Positions 28,652-41,118 are shown, counted from the first letter of the stretch. The stretch is DNA of 64,000 nucleotides from an uncultured Verrucomicrobiota bacterium (GCA_937996795.1 CALKUH010000010.1:23189-87188); one strand, 5' to 3'. Numbers and translations: made by a program. Notes: generated from the sequence alone by a model not told the origin.

Positions 28652-28663
28652 GGCAATAATGCC
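28652..28663. promoter_or_regulatory. Dyad ggca-ataa-tgcc abutting the NrpR-like start (candidate autoregulatory operator)
   Basis: A GGCA/TGCC inverted repeat with four-base spacer, immediately upstream of the ATG at 28647. It would overlap the ribosome site. A related dyad lies at 28705-28718. Confidence 0.4.
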
Positions 28664-28673
28664 GCATAGAATC

Positions 28674-28690
28674 TTCAATAAACAGCTTAT
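28674..28690. promoter_or_regulatory. Dyad caataa-N5-ttattg between the NrpR-like gene and gdhA
   Basis: A perfect 6-bp inverted repeat in the divergent promoter region. It could be an operator or a promoter-flanking structure; no protein can be assigned. Confidence 0.35.
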
Positions 28691-28704
28691 TGTGCGGGTT
28701 GGAG

Positions 28705-28718
28705 GGCAATAGTATGCC
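28705..28718. promoter_or_regulatory. Dyad ggca-N6-tgcc upstream of gdhA (candidate NrpR-type operator)
   Basis: ggcaatagtatgcc has the half-site/N6/half-site layout known for archaeal NrpR operators, with different half-site bases (GGAA or GGTA in methanogens). It sits 68 bp upstream of the gdhA ATG and shares the ggcaata...atgcc core with the dyad at 28652. Assignment is inference. Confidence 0.45.
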
Positions 28719-28786
28719 GTTAGCGAGCTGCGGGTTGGGCCCCTCGCGTTCGCGCAACCCACGTGGATGGGCCGGAGGATTGGACG

Positions 28787-30037
28787 ATGAGCGAGTTGAA
28801 TAATCCGTTCCTGATTGCGCAGAAGCAGTTTGATGAGGCGGCGGAGCTGTTGCAGTTGGACAAGGGCATGCGGGCGTTCCTGCGCTGGCCGATGCGCGAG
28901 TTCAAGTTTACGATCCCGGTGCGGATGGACGACGGCACGACGCAGGTGTTCCACGGCTATCGCGTCCAGTACAACGACGCGCGCGGGCCGAACAAGGGCG
29001 GCCTGCGCTGGCATCCGGACGAGACGATGGACACGGTGCGTGCGTTGTCGGCCTGGATGACATGGAAGACGGCGGTGGTGGATCTCCCGCTGGGCGGCGG
29101 CAAGGGCGGCGTGACGTGCGATCCGAAGAAGCTGTCCGAGGGCGAGAAGGAGCGGCTCGCGCGCGGCTGGATGCGCGTGGCGGCGCGGCAACTCGGCGAA
29201 CATCGCGACTGTCCCGCGCCCGACGTCTATACGACGCCGCAGATCATGGCGTGGATGATGGACGAGTATGAAACCATCGTCGGCCGTTCCGAGCCGTCCG
29301 TGATCACGGGCAAGCCGCTGCCGCTCGGCGGTTCGAAGGGGCGCAACGATGCGACGGCGCGCGGCGGTGTGTACGCGGTGCGCGAGGCGTGCAAGCGGAC
29401 GGGCGTGAATCCGCACGGCACCTACGCGATCCAGGGTTTCGGAAACGCGGGGCAGTATGCGGCGCTGCTGCATCCGGAGATTCTCGGCGGCGGGCGGCTC
29501 GTCGCGGTGTCGGACACGAGCGGCGGCATCTACAATCCGAAGGGGATCGATCCGAAAGCCATCGTCGAGCACAAGCTCAAGACCGGCGCGGTGTCGGGCT
29601 TCCCGGGCGCGGAAGCGATGGTGAACGACCAGTTGCTGGAACTGGAAGTCGAGGTGCTCTATCCGTCCGCGCTGGAGAACGTGCTGACGTCGCACAACGC
29701 GGGCCGGGTCCGCGCGAAGATCATCTGCGAACTGGCGAACGGGCCGACCACGCCGGACGCGGATGTCATCCTGCACGAGAAGGGCGTCCACGTGATTCCC
29801 GACTTCCTCGCGAACGCCGGCGGCGTAACCGTCAGCTACTTCGAGCAGGTCCAGGGTCACTACAACTACTTCTGGACGCTCGACGAAGTGTACCGCCAGC
29901 TCGACGCGCGCATGACGCAGGCCTACAACGCCGTTTACGAGATGCACACCAAGCGCAAGGTCCACATGCGCCTCGCCGCCTACCTCGTATCCGTCGCCCG
30001 CGTCGCCGAAGCCGTCCGCCTCCGCGGCTGGGCCTGA
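28787..30037 (+). CDS. gdhA: Glutamate dehydrogenase (Glu/Leu/Phe/Val dehydrogenase family)
   Basis: 416 residues, normal for hexameric family-II GDH. It interconverts glutamate with 2-oxoglutarate plus ammonia. Seen: substrate region YNDARGPNKGGLRWHPDE, active-site Lys region VVDLPLGGGKGGVTCDPK, the aspartate-containing PAPDVYTTPQIMAWM, and the Rossmann loop YAIQGFGNAGQYAALL, followed by VAVSDTSGGIYNPKG. The ATG at 28787 has an ideal ggagg ribosome site; a start 24 bp upstream is less likely. Divergent from the NrpR-like regulator. Confidence 0.96.
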   Translation: MSELNNPFLIAQKQFDEAAELLQLDKGMRAFLRWPMREFKFTIPVRMDDGTTQVFHGYRVQYNDARGPNKGGLRWHPDETMDTVRALSAWMTWKTAVVDLPLGGGKGGVTCDPKKLSEGEKERLARGWMRVAARQLGEHRDCPAPDVYTTPQIMAWMMDEYETIVGRSEPSVITGKPLPLGGSKGRNDATARGGVYAVREACKRTGVNPHGTYAIQGFGNAGQYAALLHPEILGGGRLVAVSDTSGGIYNPKGIDPKAIVEHKLKTGAVSGFPGAEAMVNDQLLELEVEVLYPSALENVLTSHNAGRVRAKIICELANGPTTPDADVILHEKGVHVIPDFLANAGGVTVSYFEQVQGHYNYFWTLDEVYRQLDARMTQAYNAVYEMHTKRKVHMRLAAYLVSVARVAEAVRLRGWA

Positions 30038-30059
30038 TCCGCTGATCGGAAAACAAAAA

Positions 30060-30089
30060 GCCCCGCGCCATTCGGCGCGGGGCTTTTTT
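30060..30089 (+). terminator. Rho-independent terminator of gdhA
   Basis: A perfect 10-bp GC stem (gccccgcgcc / ggcgcggggc), ATTC loop and six Ts, 22 bp after the gdhA stop. An upstream A-tract (aaacaaaaa) could allow weak function in the other direction. Confidence 0.92.
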
Positions 30090-30101
30090 GTCGTCAGGTA
30101 G

Positions 30102-30122
30102 GGCGCGTTGGCCCAACGCGCC
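30102..30122. repeat. Inverted repeat ggcgcgttgg / cccaacgcgcc just after the gdhA terminator
   Basis: A nearly loop-free palindrome of ten paired bases with no T-tract, so not a standard terminator. Possibly an intergenic repetitive palindrome; genome copy number unknown. Confidence 0.6.
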
Positions 30123-30185
30123 GCGGGTCCGTCCATCGCCGTCCTGAACGATTAACAGTTGAACCCAAGCGCATGAGGCGTTTGA

Positions 30186-31634
30186 TTAATCACTGTCGAT
30201 GACGTCATGTCTAGACGGTAGCTGCAACTTCCAGCGAATCATGTCGCCGAGAATTGGCATAATGTCGTTATGCTTTGCCCCGAACCGAAACACCTCTTCC
30301 TTGTTGTCGAATCCTCCGATGTCTCGATTCGCCCCAACCTCGTCGGACGGCAGATACCTCTTCAATCCAGGTAACGCGGCTTCGCGAGTGCTTTCGTCGA
30401 GCATGTAGTACCGCCACATCAGATTCTTGTGGGAGAAGTCCAATCGCGACATACCCTCAAAGAGAGTCCGCAGGTGGCTGCTGTTGGCGTCGCGACCGAA
30501 TGCAAATGTATACGTCAGCTTGGCCAGAGCCTTCAACATTACAGGCTGCGCCGCAACCGTTGCCTTCTTTGCCCCAGGCTCACCGAAGCCATCAATCGCC
30601 GCAACGTGCTCCCAGAATTTGGCAGCGACATCTTTCCGCTCTCGCACCACCTCGGGTTGAGCACCGCTGATGTTGGTTTTGTTGAGGAACAGGATTGCGT
30701 TGATTGCAATGAGGTCCTTGCGACTGATGTTGCCTTCATCACGGTGCCAATCGGTCACGTCACGCTCCACGACGTGCACTACTTCGTTATCAATCAGATC
30801 GTGCTTGATGAAGAGATTGACTGGATTTGCATTGTCGAATTGGAATGCAAGACTGGATTCGATCTTCTTGGCTAGGTTATTCAGATCGTGAAAGAGTTGG
30901 CGCTCCTGGTCTGCATTCAGCCCGAGATGGGCCTCTACCATGATCTTGCAGCGCGCTCGCGCTGTTTCGTAGAGTTCGGCCCACACCTTCAACTCATCCG
31001 TTTGAAGAGATTCCTCTTCCGACGTTGTGGCATAGAGTTGCGGCGTCTTGGGGTATCGATGGGTACTCAGAACTGCCTTGAGGAAATCGAATACCAAATC
31101 AATGGCTTTCCTGCGGTGCTGACCGTCAACTACCCAGAACACATGCCTGTCGGACAGGTAGACGGAAATCTTGCCGTCGGCTGCCCTTTCGACCCTAAGA
31201 TCTAGTCCTCCGAAACGGCACTCACGAATATTCGCAGTTATGGGCTGTAGCGCTAAGTAGGGCTGCTCGCCGAGGTTCCGCTCGATCTCTAGGAGCTTCG
31301 GTGGGAGGGGTTTCGCTTCGGTGTGGTACTTTGCCTTCAACGATGCGACTAATCCTTTCAAGATGTAGACGGCGAGTTTCTTGGCGTGATTTGGATCCAG
31401 TTTTCTCTGGGCAACTGGCTGTCCACCGTAGCTTTCATTTTCAGCGATCGTGCGCTCATTTGCGACCTCCGACATCTCCCAGAACTGGTGCATCGGAATG
31501 CACAGTAGAAGTGTGTTGTTTCCCAGGTTATGCCCCGTCAGCACTGTGTAGGGGCGAGCGGAGGAGTCTCCCTCCTGCAGCAACTCGCTCAATTTCGTCT
31601 CTACTGGGCTGGCGCTCTCGTTTTGTACTTTCAT
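30186..31634 (-). CDS. dndB: DndB-like DGQHR-domain protein (solitary)
   Basis: 482 residues. The DGQHR signature is in FWVVDGQHRRKAIDLVFDF near residue 171, followed by the helical second half typical of DndB (LGLNADQERQLFHDLNNLAKKI). In phosphorothioate DNA-modification loci DndB is a regulator and is not needed for modification. No dndA/C/D/E or restriction genes occur in the window, so this is an orphan. Base composition is clearly lower in GC than neighbouring genes, suggesting transfer. The ATG at 31634 has an aagga ribosome site. A four-copy TCCTGGAT operator-like array lies just upstream. Confidence 0.8.
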   Translation of the reverse strand: MKVQNESASPVETKLSELLQEGDSSARPYTVLTGHNLGNNTLLLCIPMHQFWEMSEVANERTIAENESYGGQPVAQRKLDPNHAKKLAVYILKGLVASLKAKYHTEAKPLPPKLLEIERNLGEQPYLALQPITANIRECRFGGLDLRVERAADGKISVYLSDRHVFWVVDGQHRRKAIDLVFDFLKAVLSTHRYPKTPQLYATTSEEESLQTDELKVWAELYETARARCKIMVEAHLGLNADQERQLFHDLNNLAKKIESSLAFQFDNANPVNLFIKHDLIDNEVVHVVERDVTDWHRDEGNISRKDLIAINAILFLNKTNISGAQPEVVRERKDVAAKFWEHVAAIDGFGEPGAKKATVAAQPVMLKALAKLTYTFAFGRDANSSHLRTLFEGMSRLDFSHKNLMWRYYMLDESTREAALPGLKRYLPSDEVGANRDIGGFDNKEEVFRFGAKHNDIMPILGDMIRWKLQLPSRHDVIDSD

Positions 31635-31667
31635 TGAATTTTCCTTATTTTGATCGGCTCTTCGCTA

Positions 31668-31742
31668 ATCCTGGATAGATTTATACACAATCCAGGATGG
31701 TTGTCAAATCAATCCAGGATTATTATCGATATTGTCCTGGAT
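31668..31742. promoter_or_regulatory. Four-copy TCCTGGAT/ATCCAGGA operator array upstream of the dndB-like gene
   Basis: Octamers at 31669-31676 (TCCTGGAT), 31690-31697 (ATCCAGGA), 31712-31719 (ATCCAGGA) and 31735-31742 (TCCTGGAT). Start-to-start distances are 21, 22 and 23 bp, about two helical turns, so all copies face the same side of the DNA. The first and last pairs are inverted relative to each other. The array covers 35-108 bp upstream of the start codon, in AT-rich DNA, where repressor binding would block the promoter. Confidence 0.72.
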
Positions 31743-31979
31743 GATTTGCCGATCTATTGTTTTCGAGATGTTTCCGTGCAAAATATTGGCCGCTTGGGTC
31801 GGACTACAGTTTTCTGGCGCGGGGCGTTCGGGGTCGGACCACGACGGGTGCGTAATGGCAAGGGGTTACATCAAAAATCGGTCGTATGAGGCCCCTTAGA
31901 AGCTATCCAGAGGGCGGAAAACGGGTTGTAAGGCATTGGGGGCGGGGTGGCTCCCGTTCGACATGGAAGCGGATGCCTT

Positions 31980-32032
31980 GCCACAAGAGGCACAAAGGAC
32001 ACAAATTTTGTGAATTCTGTGCGTTTTGTGGC
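31980..32032. repeat. Empty 53-bp palindromic element built of 9-bp units
   Basis: Left arm has units starting cacaa every 9 bp (cacaagagg, cacaaagga, cacaaattt). The right arm read on the minus strand gives cacaaaacg, cacagaatt, cacaaaatt. The arms meet with almost no interior. This is the same design as the GxxExxY element at 33566-34018 but without a cargo gene. It lies 48 bp downstream of gltD. Confidence 0.7.
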
Positions 32033-32079
32033 GGATGAGATCGGGATGTGTCCGATCGTCAACCGTTTGTGGATCACGA

Positions 32080-33543
32080 TTACACGCGCGGCAGGTCGTG
32101 GCCGACTTTGGTCGGGAGCAGGGAGTGGCCCATGAGCCAGGTGTCCACGCCGCGGGCGGCTTCGCGGCCTTCGGAGATGGCCCAGACGATGAGGGACTGG
32201 CCGCGGCGCGCGTCGCCGGCGGTGAATACGCCGGGGACCGTGGTCGCGTAGTTGGCGTCCGCTTTCACGTTGCCGCGGTTGTCGAGTTCGCAGCCGAGCT
32301 GTTTGACGACGCCGTCGGTCTCCGGGCCGGTGAAGCCCATCGCCAGCAGGACGAGGTCGGCGGGCCAGATTTTTTCGGAGCCGGGGACTTCCTCCAGTTT
32401 CGGCGGGCCGCCGTTCGGGGACGGGGCGAAGCGGACGTTGACCGTCTTCAGGTGCGTGAGTTTTCCGTCCTTGCCGATGAACTCCTTGGTCGAGACCGCG
32501 AACACGCGCTCGCAGCCTTCGTCGTGCGACGTGCTGGTGCGCAATTTCATCGGGTAGTAGGGCCACGGCTGGCTCGCCGGGCGATCCTTCGGGGGCATGG
32601 GGAGCAGTTCGAAGTTGGTCACGGACGCCGCGCCGTGGCGGTTCGAGGTGCCGATGCAATCACTGCCGGTGTCGCCGCCGCCGATGACGATGACGTGCTT
32701 GCCGGTGGCCATGATCTGGCCGGGAATGGTGTCGCCCGCGACGACCTTGTTCTGCTGCGGCAGGAACTCCATCGCGAGGTGGATGCCCTTCAATTCGCGG
32801 CCCGGCGCGTTGAGGTCGCGCCCGCGCGTGGCGCCGATGGCGAGGACCACGGCGTCAAAGTCCTTCTTCAACTGTTCGCCGGTGATGTCCGTGCCGATGT
32901 TCACGCCCGTTTTGAACGTGATGCCCTCGGCTTCCATGATCTTGAGGCGACGGTCGATGACGGATTTCTCCATCTTGAAATCGGGGATGCCGTAGCGCAG
33001 GAGGCCGCCGATGCGGGTTTCGCGTTCAAACACGGTGACCGTGTGGCCGGCGCGGTTGAGCTGCTGCGCGCAGGCGAGGCCCGCGGGGCCGGAGCCGATG
33101 ACGGCGATCTTCTTGCCCGTCCGTATCTCCGGCGGTTCGGGTTTGACCCAGCCTTCGGCGAAGGCGCGCTCGATGATTTCCTTTTCGATCTGCTCAATGG
33201 TGACCGGCGGTTCGTTGATGCCGAGCACGCAGGCCTCCTCGCACGGGGCGGGGCAGAGGCGGCCGGTGAATTCGGGGAAATTGTTCGTCGCGTGCAGGCG
33301 GTCGATGGCGTCGCGCCAGCGCCCGCGATACACGAGGTCGTTCCAGTCGGGGATGATGTTCCCGAGCGGGCAGCCGGTGTGGCAGAAGGGCACGCCGCAA
33401 TCCATGCAGCGCGCAGCCTGCTTCTTGACCTTCTCCTCCGGGAACGGCTCGTAGAACTCCCGGTAATATTTCAAGCGCTCCGCGACCGCCACCTTGTGCG
33501 GCAACTCGCGCGTAAACTCTTTAAACCCCGTTGGCTTGCCCAT
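32080..33543 (-). CDS. gltD: Glutamate synthase (NADPH) small subunit
   Basis: 487 residues. Supplies electrons from NAD(P)H to GltB. N-terminal ferredoxin-like cysteines CMDCGVPFCHTGCPLGN and CPAPCEEACVLGINEPPV would hold two 4Fe-4S clusters. The FAD-binding GSGPAGLACAQQLNRAGH and the NAD(P)-binding VIGGGDTGSDCIG follow, then the FAD closing motif VFTAGDARRGQSLIVWAI. It is downstream of gltB on the same strand, with the GxxExxY element inserted between them. Confidence 0.97.
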   Translation of the reverse strand: MGKPTGFKEFTRELPHKVAVAERLKYYREFYEPFPEEKVKKQAARCMDCGVPFCHTGCPLGNIIPDWNDLVYRGRWRDAIDRLHATNNFPEFTGRLCPAPCEEACVLGINEPPVTIEQIEKEIIERAFAEGWVKPEPPEIRTGKKIAVIGSGPAGLACAQQLNRAGHTVTVFERETRIGGLLRYGIPDFKMEKSVIDRRLKIMEAEGITFKTGVNIGTDITGEQLKKDFDAVVLAIGATRGRDLNAPGRELKGIHLAMEFLPQQNKVVAGDTIPGQIMATGKHVIVIGGGDTGSDCIGTSNRHGAASVTNFELLPMPPKDRPASQPWPYYPMKLRTSTSHDEGCERVFAVSTKEFIGKDGKLTHLKTVNVRFAPSPNGGPPKLEEVPGSEKIWPADLVLLAMGFTGPETDGVVKQLGCELDNRGNVKADANYATTVPGVFTAGDARRGQSLIVWAISEGREAARGVDTWLMGHSLLPTKVGHDLPRV

Positions 33544-33565
33544 GGTTCACCTTTTTTCGGCCAAC

Positions 33566-34018
33566 CGCAGATAACGCAGATGGCGCAGATAAAGAATCAA
33601 TGTTCCTGTCGAATTACCCGTTTGAATTGCAGTCGGCTGTATTTGAAGTTGAGCAGCAGCGCAAGATCGAGACCTGTTATCGCCAAATATCCCAGCATTT
33701 GCGCTCTGTGCGACTCGTTGAATGCCTGCGAAACCTTTGGATCTACGATGACGAGATCGTCAACGACGATATCCGGGATCAGCACGCCAATTCGTTCGCC
33801 TCTGAACTCAACGGGATAACTGTTTTGTTGCTCTACCTTGTGTCCCCTGTGCTTTAGTTCGATCACCAATGCGTTCTCGTACAGCTTCTCATCAAGACCC
33901 GGCCTCAACTCGTTCAGCACGAACATCGCCGCCCCGATGATGTCCCGCGTCAGCTCTACATGCGGGTAGTCGTCCTTGTTATCCTCTTCCTCCATCTGCG
34001 ACATCTGTGCTATCTGCG
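33566..34018. mobile_element. GxxExxY element: 453-bp insertion between gltB and gltD with inverted arrays of 9-bp units
   Basis: Left arm 33566-33592: cgcagataa, cgcagatgg, cgcagataa. Right arm 33992-34018 on the minus strand: cgcagatag, cacagatgt, cgcagatgg. The arms enclose one gene. Removing the element would leave gltB and gltD about 37 bp apart, a normal operon spacing. No transposase or certain target duplication is seen; mobility is inferred. Confidence 0.65.
33597..34004 (-). CDS. GxxExxY protein (PDDEXK_3 nuclease-like family)
   Basis: 135 residues. The naming motif is GLDEKLYENAL near residue 35, preceded by LTRDIIGAAMFVLNELRPG and followed by KHRGHKVEQQNSYPVEF. In the family the PD-(D/E)xK core is usually D...VExK; here it reads IPDIVVDDLVIVDPKV, so the usual Glu is replaced by Asp-Pro and nuclease activity is doubtful. 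The C-terminal GYLAITGLDLALLLNF is typical. The first ATG lies within the right repeat arm; the Met at 33995 is an alternative. Function in the family is unproven. It is co-oriented with gltB and gltD and must be transcribed with them. Confidence 0.88.
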   Translation of the reverse strand: MSQMEEEDNKDDYPHVELTRDIIGAAMFVLNELRPGLDEKLYENALVIELKHRGHKVEQQNSYPVEFRGERIGVLIPDIVVDDLVIVDPKVSQAFNESHRAQMLGYLAITGLDLALLLNFKYSRLQFKRVIRQEH

Positions 34019-34033
34019 GTCAAATCTCCGCGG

Positions 34034-38608
<4,575 letters not shown>

Positions 38609-38723
38609 AAATTAATCTCGATTCCCTCGCTACGCGCTACGCCCCACTCATCCTTCGCACCCGTCCTGCTACCGACAAAAAGTGGCCGCAGAAAATACGT
38701 TCTACCGCCCCCGGCATCAACAC

Positions 38724-40151
38724 TCAATTCGGGTTTCCGGCGGGGGCCTCCAGTTCGAATTTGTTGTGCACGGTTTCGACGCTCACCGGGTAGCGCCCGG
38801 AGAAGCAGCCGGTGCAGAAATCGTTCGGGTGCTCGACCGCGCCGAGCAGGCCGTTGAGGCTCAGGTAGCCGAGTGAATCCGCGCCGATGAATTTGCGGAT
38901 CTGTTCGACGTCGCGCTCGGCGGCGACGAGTTCCTCGCGGGAGGGGAAATCGATGCCGAAGAAGCAGGGGTGCCGCGTCGGCGGGCACGAGATGCGCACA
39001 TGCACCTCCTTCGCCCCGGCTTCGCGGAGCGAGTTGATGCGGCGGCGCGATGTGGTGCCGCGGATGAGCGAGTCGTCCACGACGATGATGCGCTTGTCGC
39101 GGACCACACCCGGCACGACGGCCAGCTTCAGGTCCGCGCTGTCGGTGCGCTGGCCCTGCGTCGGCATGATGAACGTGCGGCCGACGTAGTGGTTGCGGAT
39201 GAAGCCGTAGTCCAGCGGGATGCGGCTCTGATGCGCGTAGCCGAGCGCCGCCGCCATGCCGCTGTCGGGGATCGGCACGACGATGTCCGCCTCGACCGGG
39301 TGTTCCTGCGCGAGGCGCTGGCCGAGGCGCATGCGCACCTCGTGCACGCTCTGGCCGAACACCATGCTGTCGGGACGCGCGAAATAGACGTGCTCAAAGA
39401 TGCACTGGCCGAGCGACCCGGTCACCGGCTCGCAGAACGTGCTGCTGCGGATGCCGCGGTCGTCGACGACCACCAGTTCGCCCGGCAGCACGTCGCGCAC
39501 GTAGTCCGCGCCGACCTGCTCCAGCGCGCAGGTTTCGCTCGCGAACACATAGCCGCTGCCGAGTTTGCCGATGGAGAGGGGGCGGAACCCATACGGGTCG
39601 CGCGCCGCCATCAGCGAGTCCTTCGTCATCAGCAGGAATGAAAAGGCCCCCTGCAACTCGCCCAGCGCGCGTTCGACGCGGCGCGGGCGGGAGCGGAACT
39701 GCGGGTCGGCGATCAGGTGCAGCAGGATTTCGCTGTCCGTGCTCGTCTGGAAAATCGCGCCCGCCTCCTGGTAGTCGCGGCGCAGCTTCTTGGCATTGGT
39801 CAGGTTCCCGTTGTGCGCGATGCCCCAGATGCCGTCCACGCACTCCACGACGAGCGGCTGCACGTTTTGCGGGCGCGGCGCGCCGGTGGTCGAATAGCGG
39901 ACGTGTCCGATGCCGAGGTGCCCGTCCAGCGTTGAGATCGACTGGCCCGGCCGGTTGAAGACATCGCTGACCAGCCCGGTGCCCTTGATCGAGCGCACCT
40001 TGTCCCCGTTGCTGATCGCAATGCCCGCGCCCTCCTGGCCCCGGTGCTGGAGCGCAAAGAGCCCTGTGTAAATCTGGCGCGGCGCGTCCTCCACGCCGAA
40101 TACGCCGAAAATACCGCAATAATGCCTCGGTTTCTCAAACGCCACGCTCAT
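38724..40151 (-). CDS. purF: Amidophosphoribosyltransferase
   Basis: 475 residues from the ATG at 40151, which has a ggagg ribosome site; a start at 40169 lacks one. First step of purine synthesis: PRPP plus glutamine to phosphoribosylamine. An 11-residue propeptide (MSVAFEKPRHY) precedes the catalytic CGIFGVFG, as in the Bacillus-type enzyme. Iron-sulfur ligands of that type are present: a Cys in GSLGQCIFEH, CPPTRHPCFF and FCTGCFSG. The PRPP loop is IIVVDDSLIRGTT. Cluster-dependent oxygen sensitivity is therefore expected. Confidence 0.97.
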   Translation of the reverse strand: MSVAFEKPRHYCGIFGVFGVEDAPRQIYTGLFALQHRGQEGAGIAISNGDKVRSIKGTGLVSDVFNRPGQSISTLDGHLGIGHVRYSTTGAPRPQNVQPLVVECVDGIWGIAHNGNLTNAKKLRRDYQEAGAIFQTSTDSEILLHLIADPQFRSRPRRVERALGELQGAFSFLLMTKDSLMAARDPYGFRPLSIGKLGSGYVFASETCALEQVGADYVRDVLPGELVVVDDRGIRSSTFCEPVTGSLGQCIFEHVYFARPDSMVFGQSVHEVRMRLGQRLAQEHPVEADIVVPIPDSGMAAALGYAHQSRIPLDYGFIRNHYVGRTFIMPTQGQRTDSADLKLAVVPGVVRDKRIIVVDDSLIRGTTSRRRINSLREAGAKEVHVRISCPPTRHPCFFGIDFPSREELVAAERDVEQIRKFIGADSLGYLSLNGLLGAVEHPNDFCTGCFSGRYPVSVETVHNKFELEAPAGNPN

Positions 40152-40232
40152 CGCGTCCTCCACCTGCATCGTTCAGGTTTCCAACAGCCCGAACAGCAAC
40201 CTAACGATGCAGGCGCGCACAATAAAGCGATA

Positions 40233-40243
40233 ATTGGACCAAT
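40233..40243. promoter_or_regulatory. Palindrome attgg-a-ccaat upstream of purF
   Basis: A perfect 5-bp inverted repeat 82 bp upstream of the purF start, in AT-rich DNA. Could be an operator; no regulator can be named. Confidence 0.25.
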
Positions 40244-40444
40244 CCTAATCGTAGTTGTAACTTGTTTGTTGTGAAATAGTTGAAACAACATCGCCAGTCA
40301 GAAATGTTACAATAATGTTATTCGATAGGCCATGCTGAGTACAAAAGTGTATCAACATCAGCAGTCTGTGGGCATTTTTCGTTGACGGGCTGAGGTTGGG
40401 GGTGTATGAATTAATCCAGAAAATATGAAAATGGTGCTAATCGT

Positions 40445-40678
40445 ATGAGAATAATGACAATGGGCGCCCGGTGTCAGATGGTGATTCCTCGGGCGATACG
40501 CGAACAGGTTGGGTTGCGCGCGAACTCGCGGGTGCAGGTTCGGGCTTCGGGCGATGCGGTCATCATCCAGCCGGTGGGCGCAACGCCGAGGGGGATCGGA
40601 CGTGAGCTGGCGGGGGAGGGCGTGGATGCCACTGAATACGTGCGCCGTCTTCGTGCGGAATGGACGGATCGCGTGTGA
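40445..40678 (+). CDS. AbrB/MazE-type antitoxin
   Basis: 77 residues. The N-terminal swapped-hairpin DNA-binding domain reads MGARCQMVIPRAIREQVGL, then VQVRASGDAVIIQPVG. A short acidic C-terminal helix (DATEYVRRLRAEW) would wrap the toxin. It ends two bases before the PIN-domain gene, the standard antitoxin-first order. The pair usually represses its own promoter, located in the AT-rich 275-bp gap (40170-40444) shared with purF. Confidence 0.85.
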   Translation: MRIMTMGARCQMVIPRAIREQVGLRANSRVQVRASGDAVIIQPVGATPRGIGRELAGEGVDATEYVRRLRAEWTDRV

Positions 40679-40680
40679 GC

Positions 40681-41118
40681 ATGGCGACTCAGTTGCGCGG
40701 TCGGCGTGGCGTTGTGCTGGATACCATGGTGTGGATCTATTTGTTTGAGGATCAGCCGCGGTATGGAGCCTTGTGCGAGGAATTGATTGCGCTGGCGGGA
40801 CGCGGTGTTTTCGGTGGAGTGGTCACCCCGGTGACCGCGGCCGAAGTGCTGGTGAAACCGCTTCGCGAAGCCCGTCCCGATCTTGCCGACGCCTATCGCG
40901 CGGCACTTGCCGCGCAGCCGAATATTGAACTCGCGAAGCTCGACGCCCAAACGGGATTCGTGGCCGGCGCGCTGCGAGCCGCGTACGCCCTTCCGCTTCC
41001 CGATTTGCTTCAGATGGCGGTCGCCCTTCAATCCAGTCGGCCGACCCTGGTAACCAACGACAAAGCACTGGCCCGGGTTGGGGATGTGGATGTCTTCCTT
41101 TTGGAGAACTGGTTGTAG
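40681..41118 (+). CDS. PIN-domain toxin (VapC-like ribonuclease)
   Basis: 145 residues. Acidic PIN residues are present in order: VVLDTMVWIYLFE, the Glu in PVTAAEVLVKPL, the Asp in ALPLPDLLQMAVAL and the Asp in LVTNDKAL. Such proteins cleave tRNA or rRNA when freed from antitoxin. The ATG at 40681 follows the antitoxin stop by two bases. An upstream in-frame extension would overlap the antitoxin and is not needed. Confidence 0.88.
   Translation: MATQLRGRRGVVLDTMVWIYLFEDQPRYGALCEELIALAGRGVFGGVVTPVTAAEVLVKPLREARPDLADAYRAALAAQPNIELAKLDAQTGFVAGALRAAYALPLPDLLQMAVALQSSRPTLVTNDKALARVGDVDVFLLENWL

Larger units (their letters stand above)
31635..32079. other. 445-bp gene-poor region between dndB-like gene and gltD
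   Basis: Holds the TCCTGGAT array (31668-31742) and the empty palindromic element (31980-32032). Short open frames here (such as one at 31650-31889) run through the repeats and show no protein-like features. A small hairpin gatcgg-N7-ccgatc at 32039-32057 lies past the gltD stop and may help end that transcript. Confidence 0.6.

Noticed and set aside
31650..31889. 79-codon frame in the dndB upstream region
   Set aside because: Runs through the operator repeats, has no ribosome site and no protein-like features.
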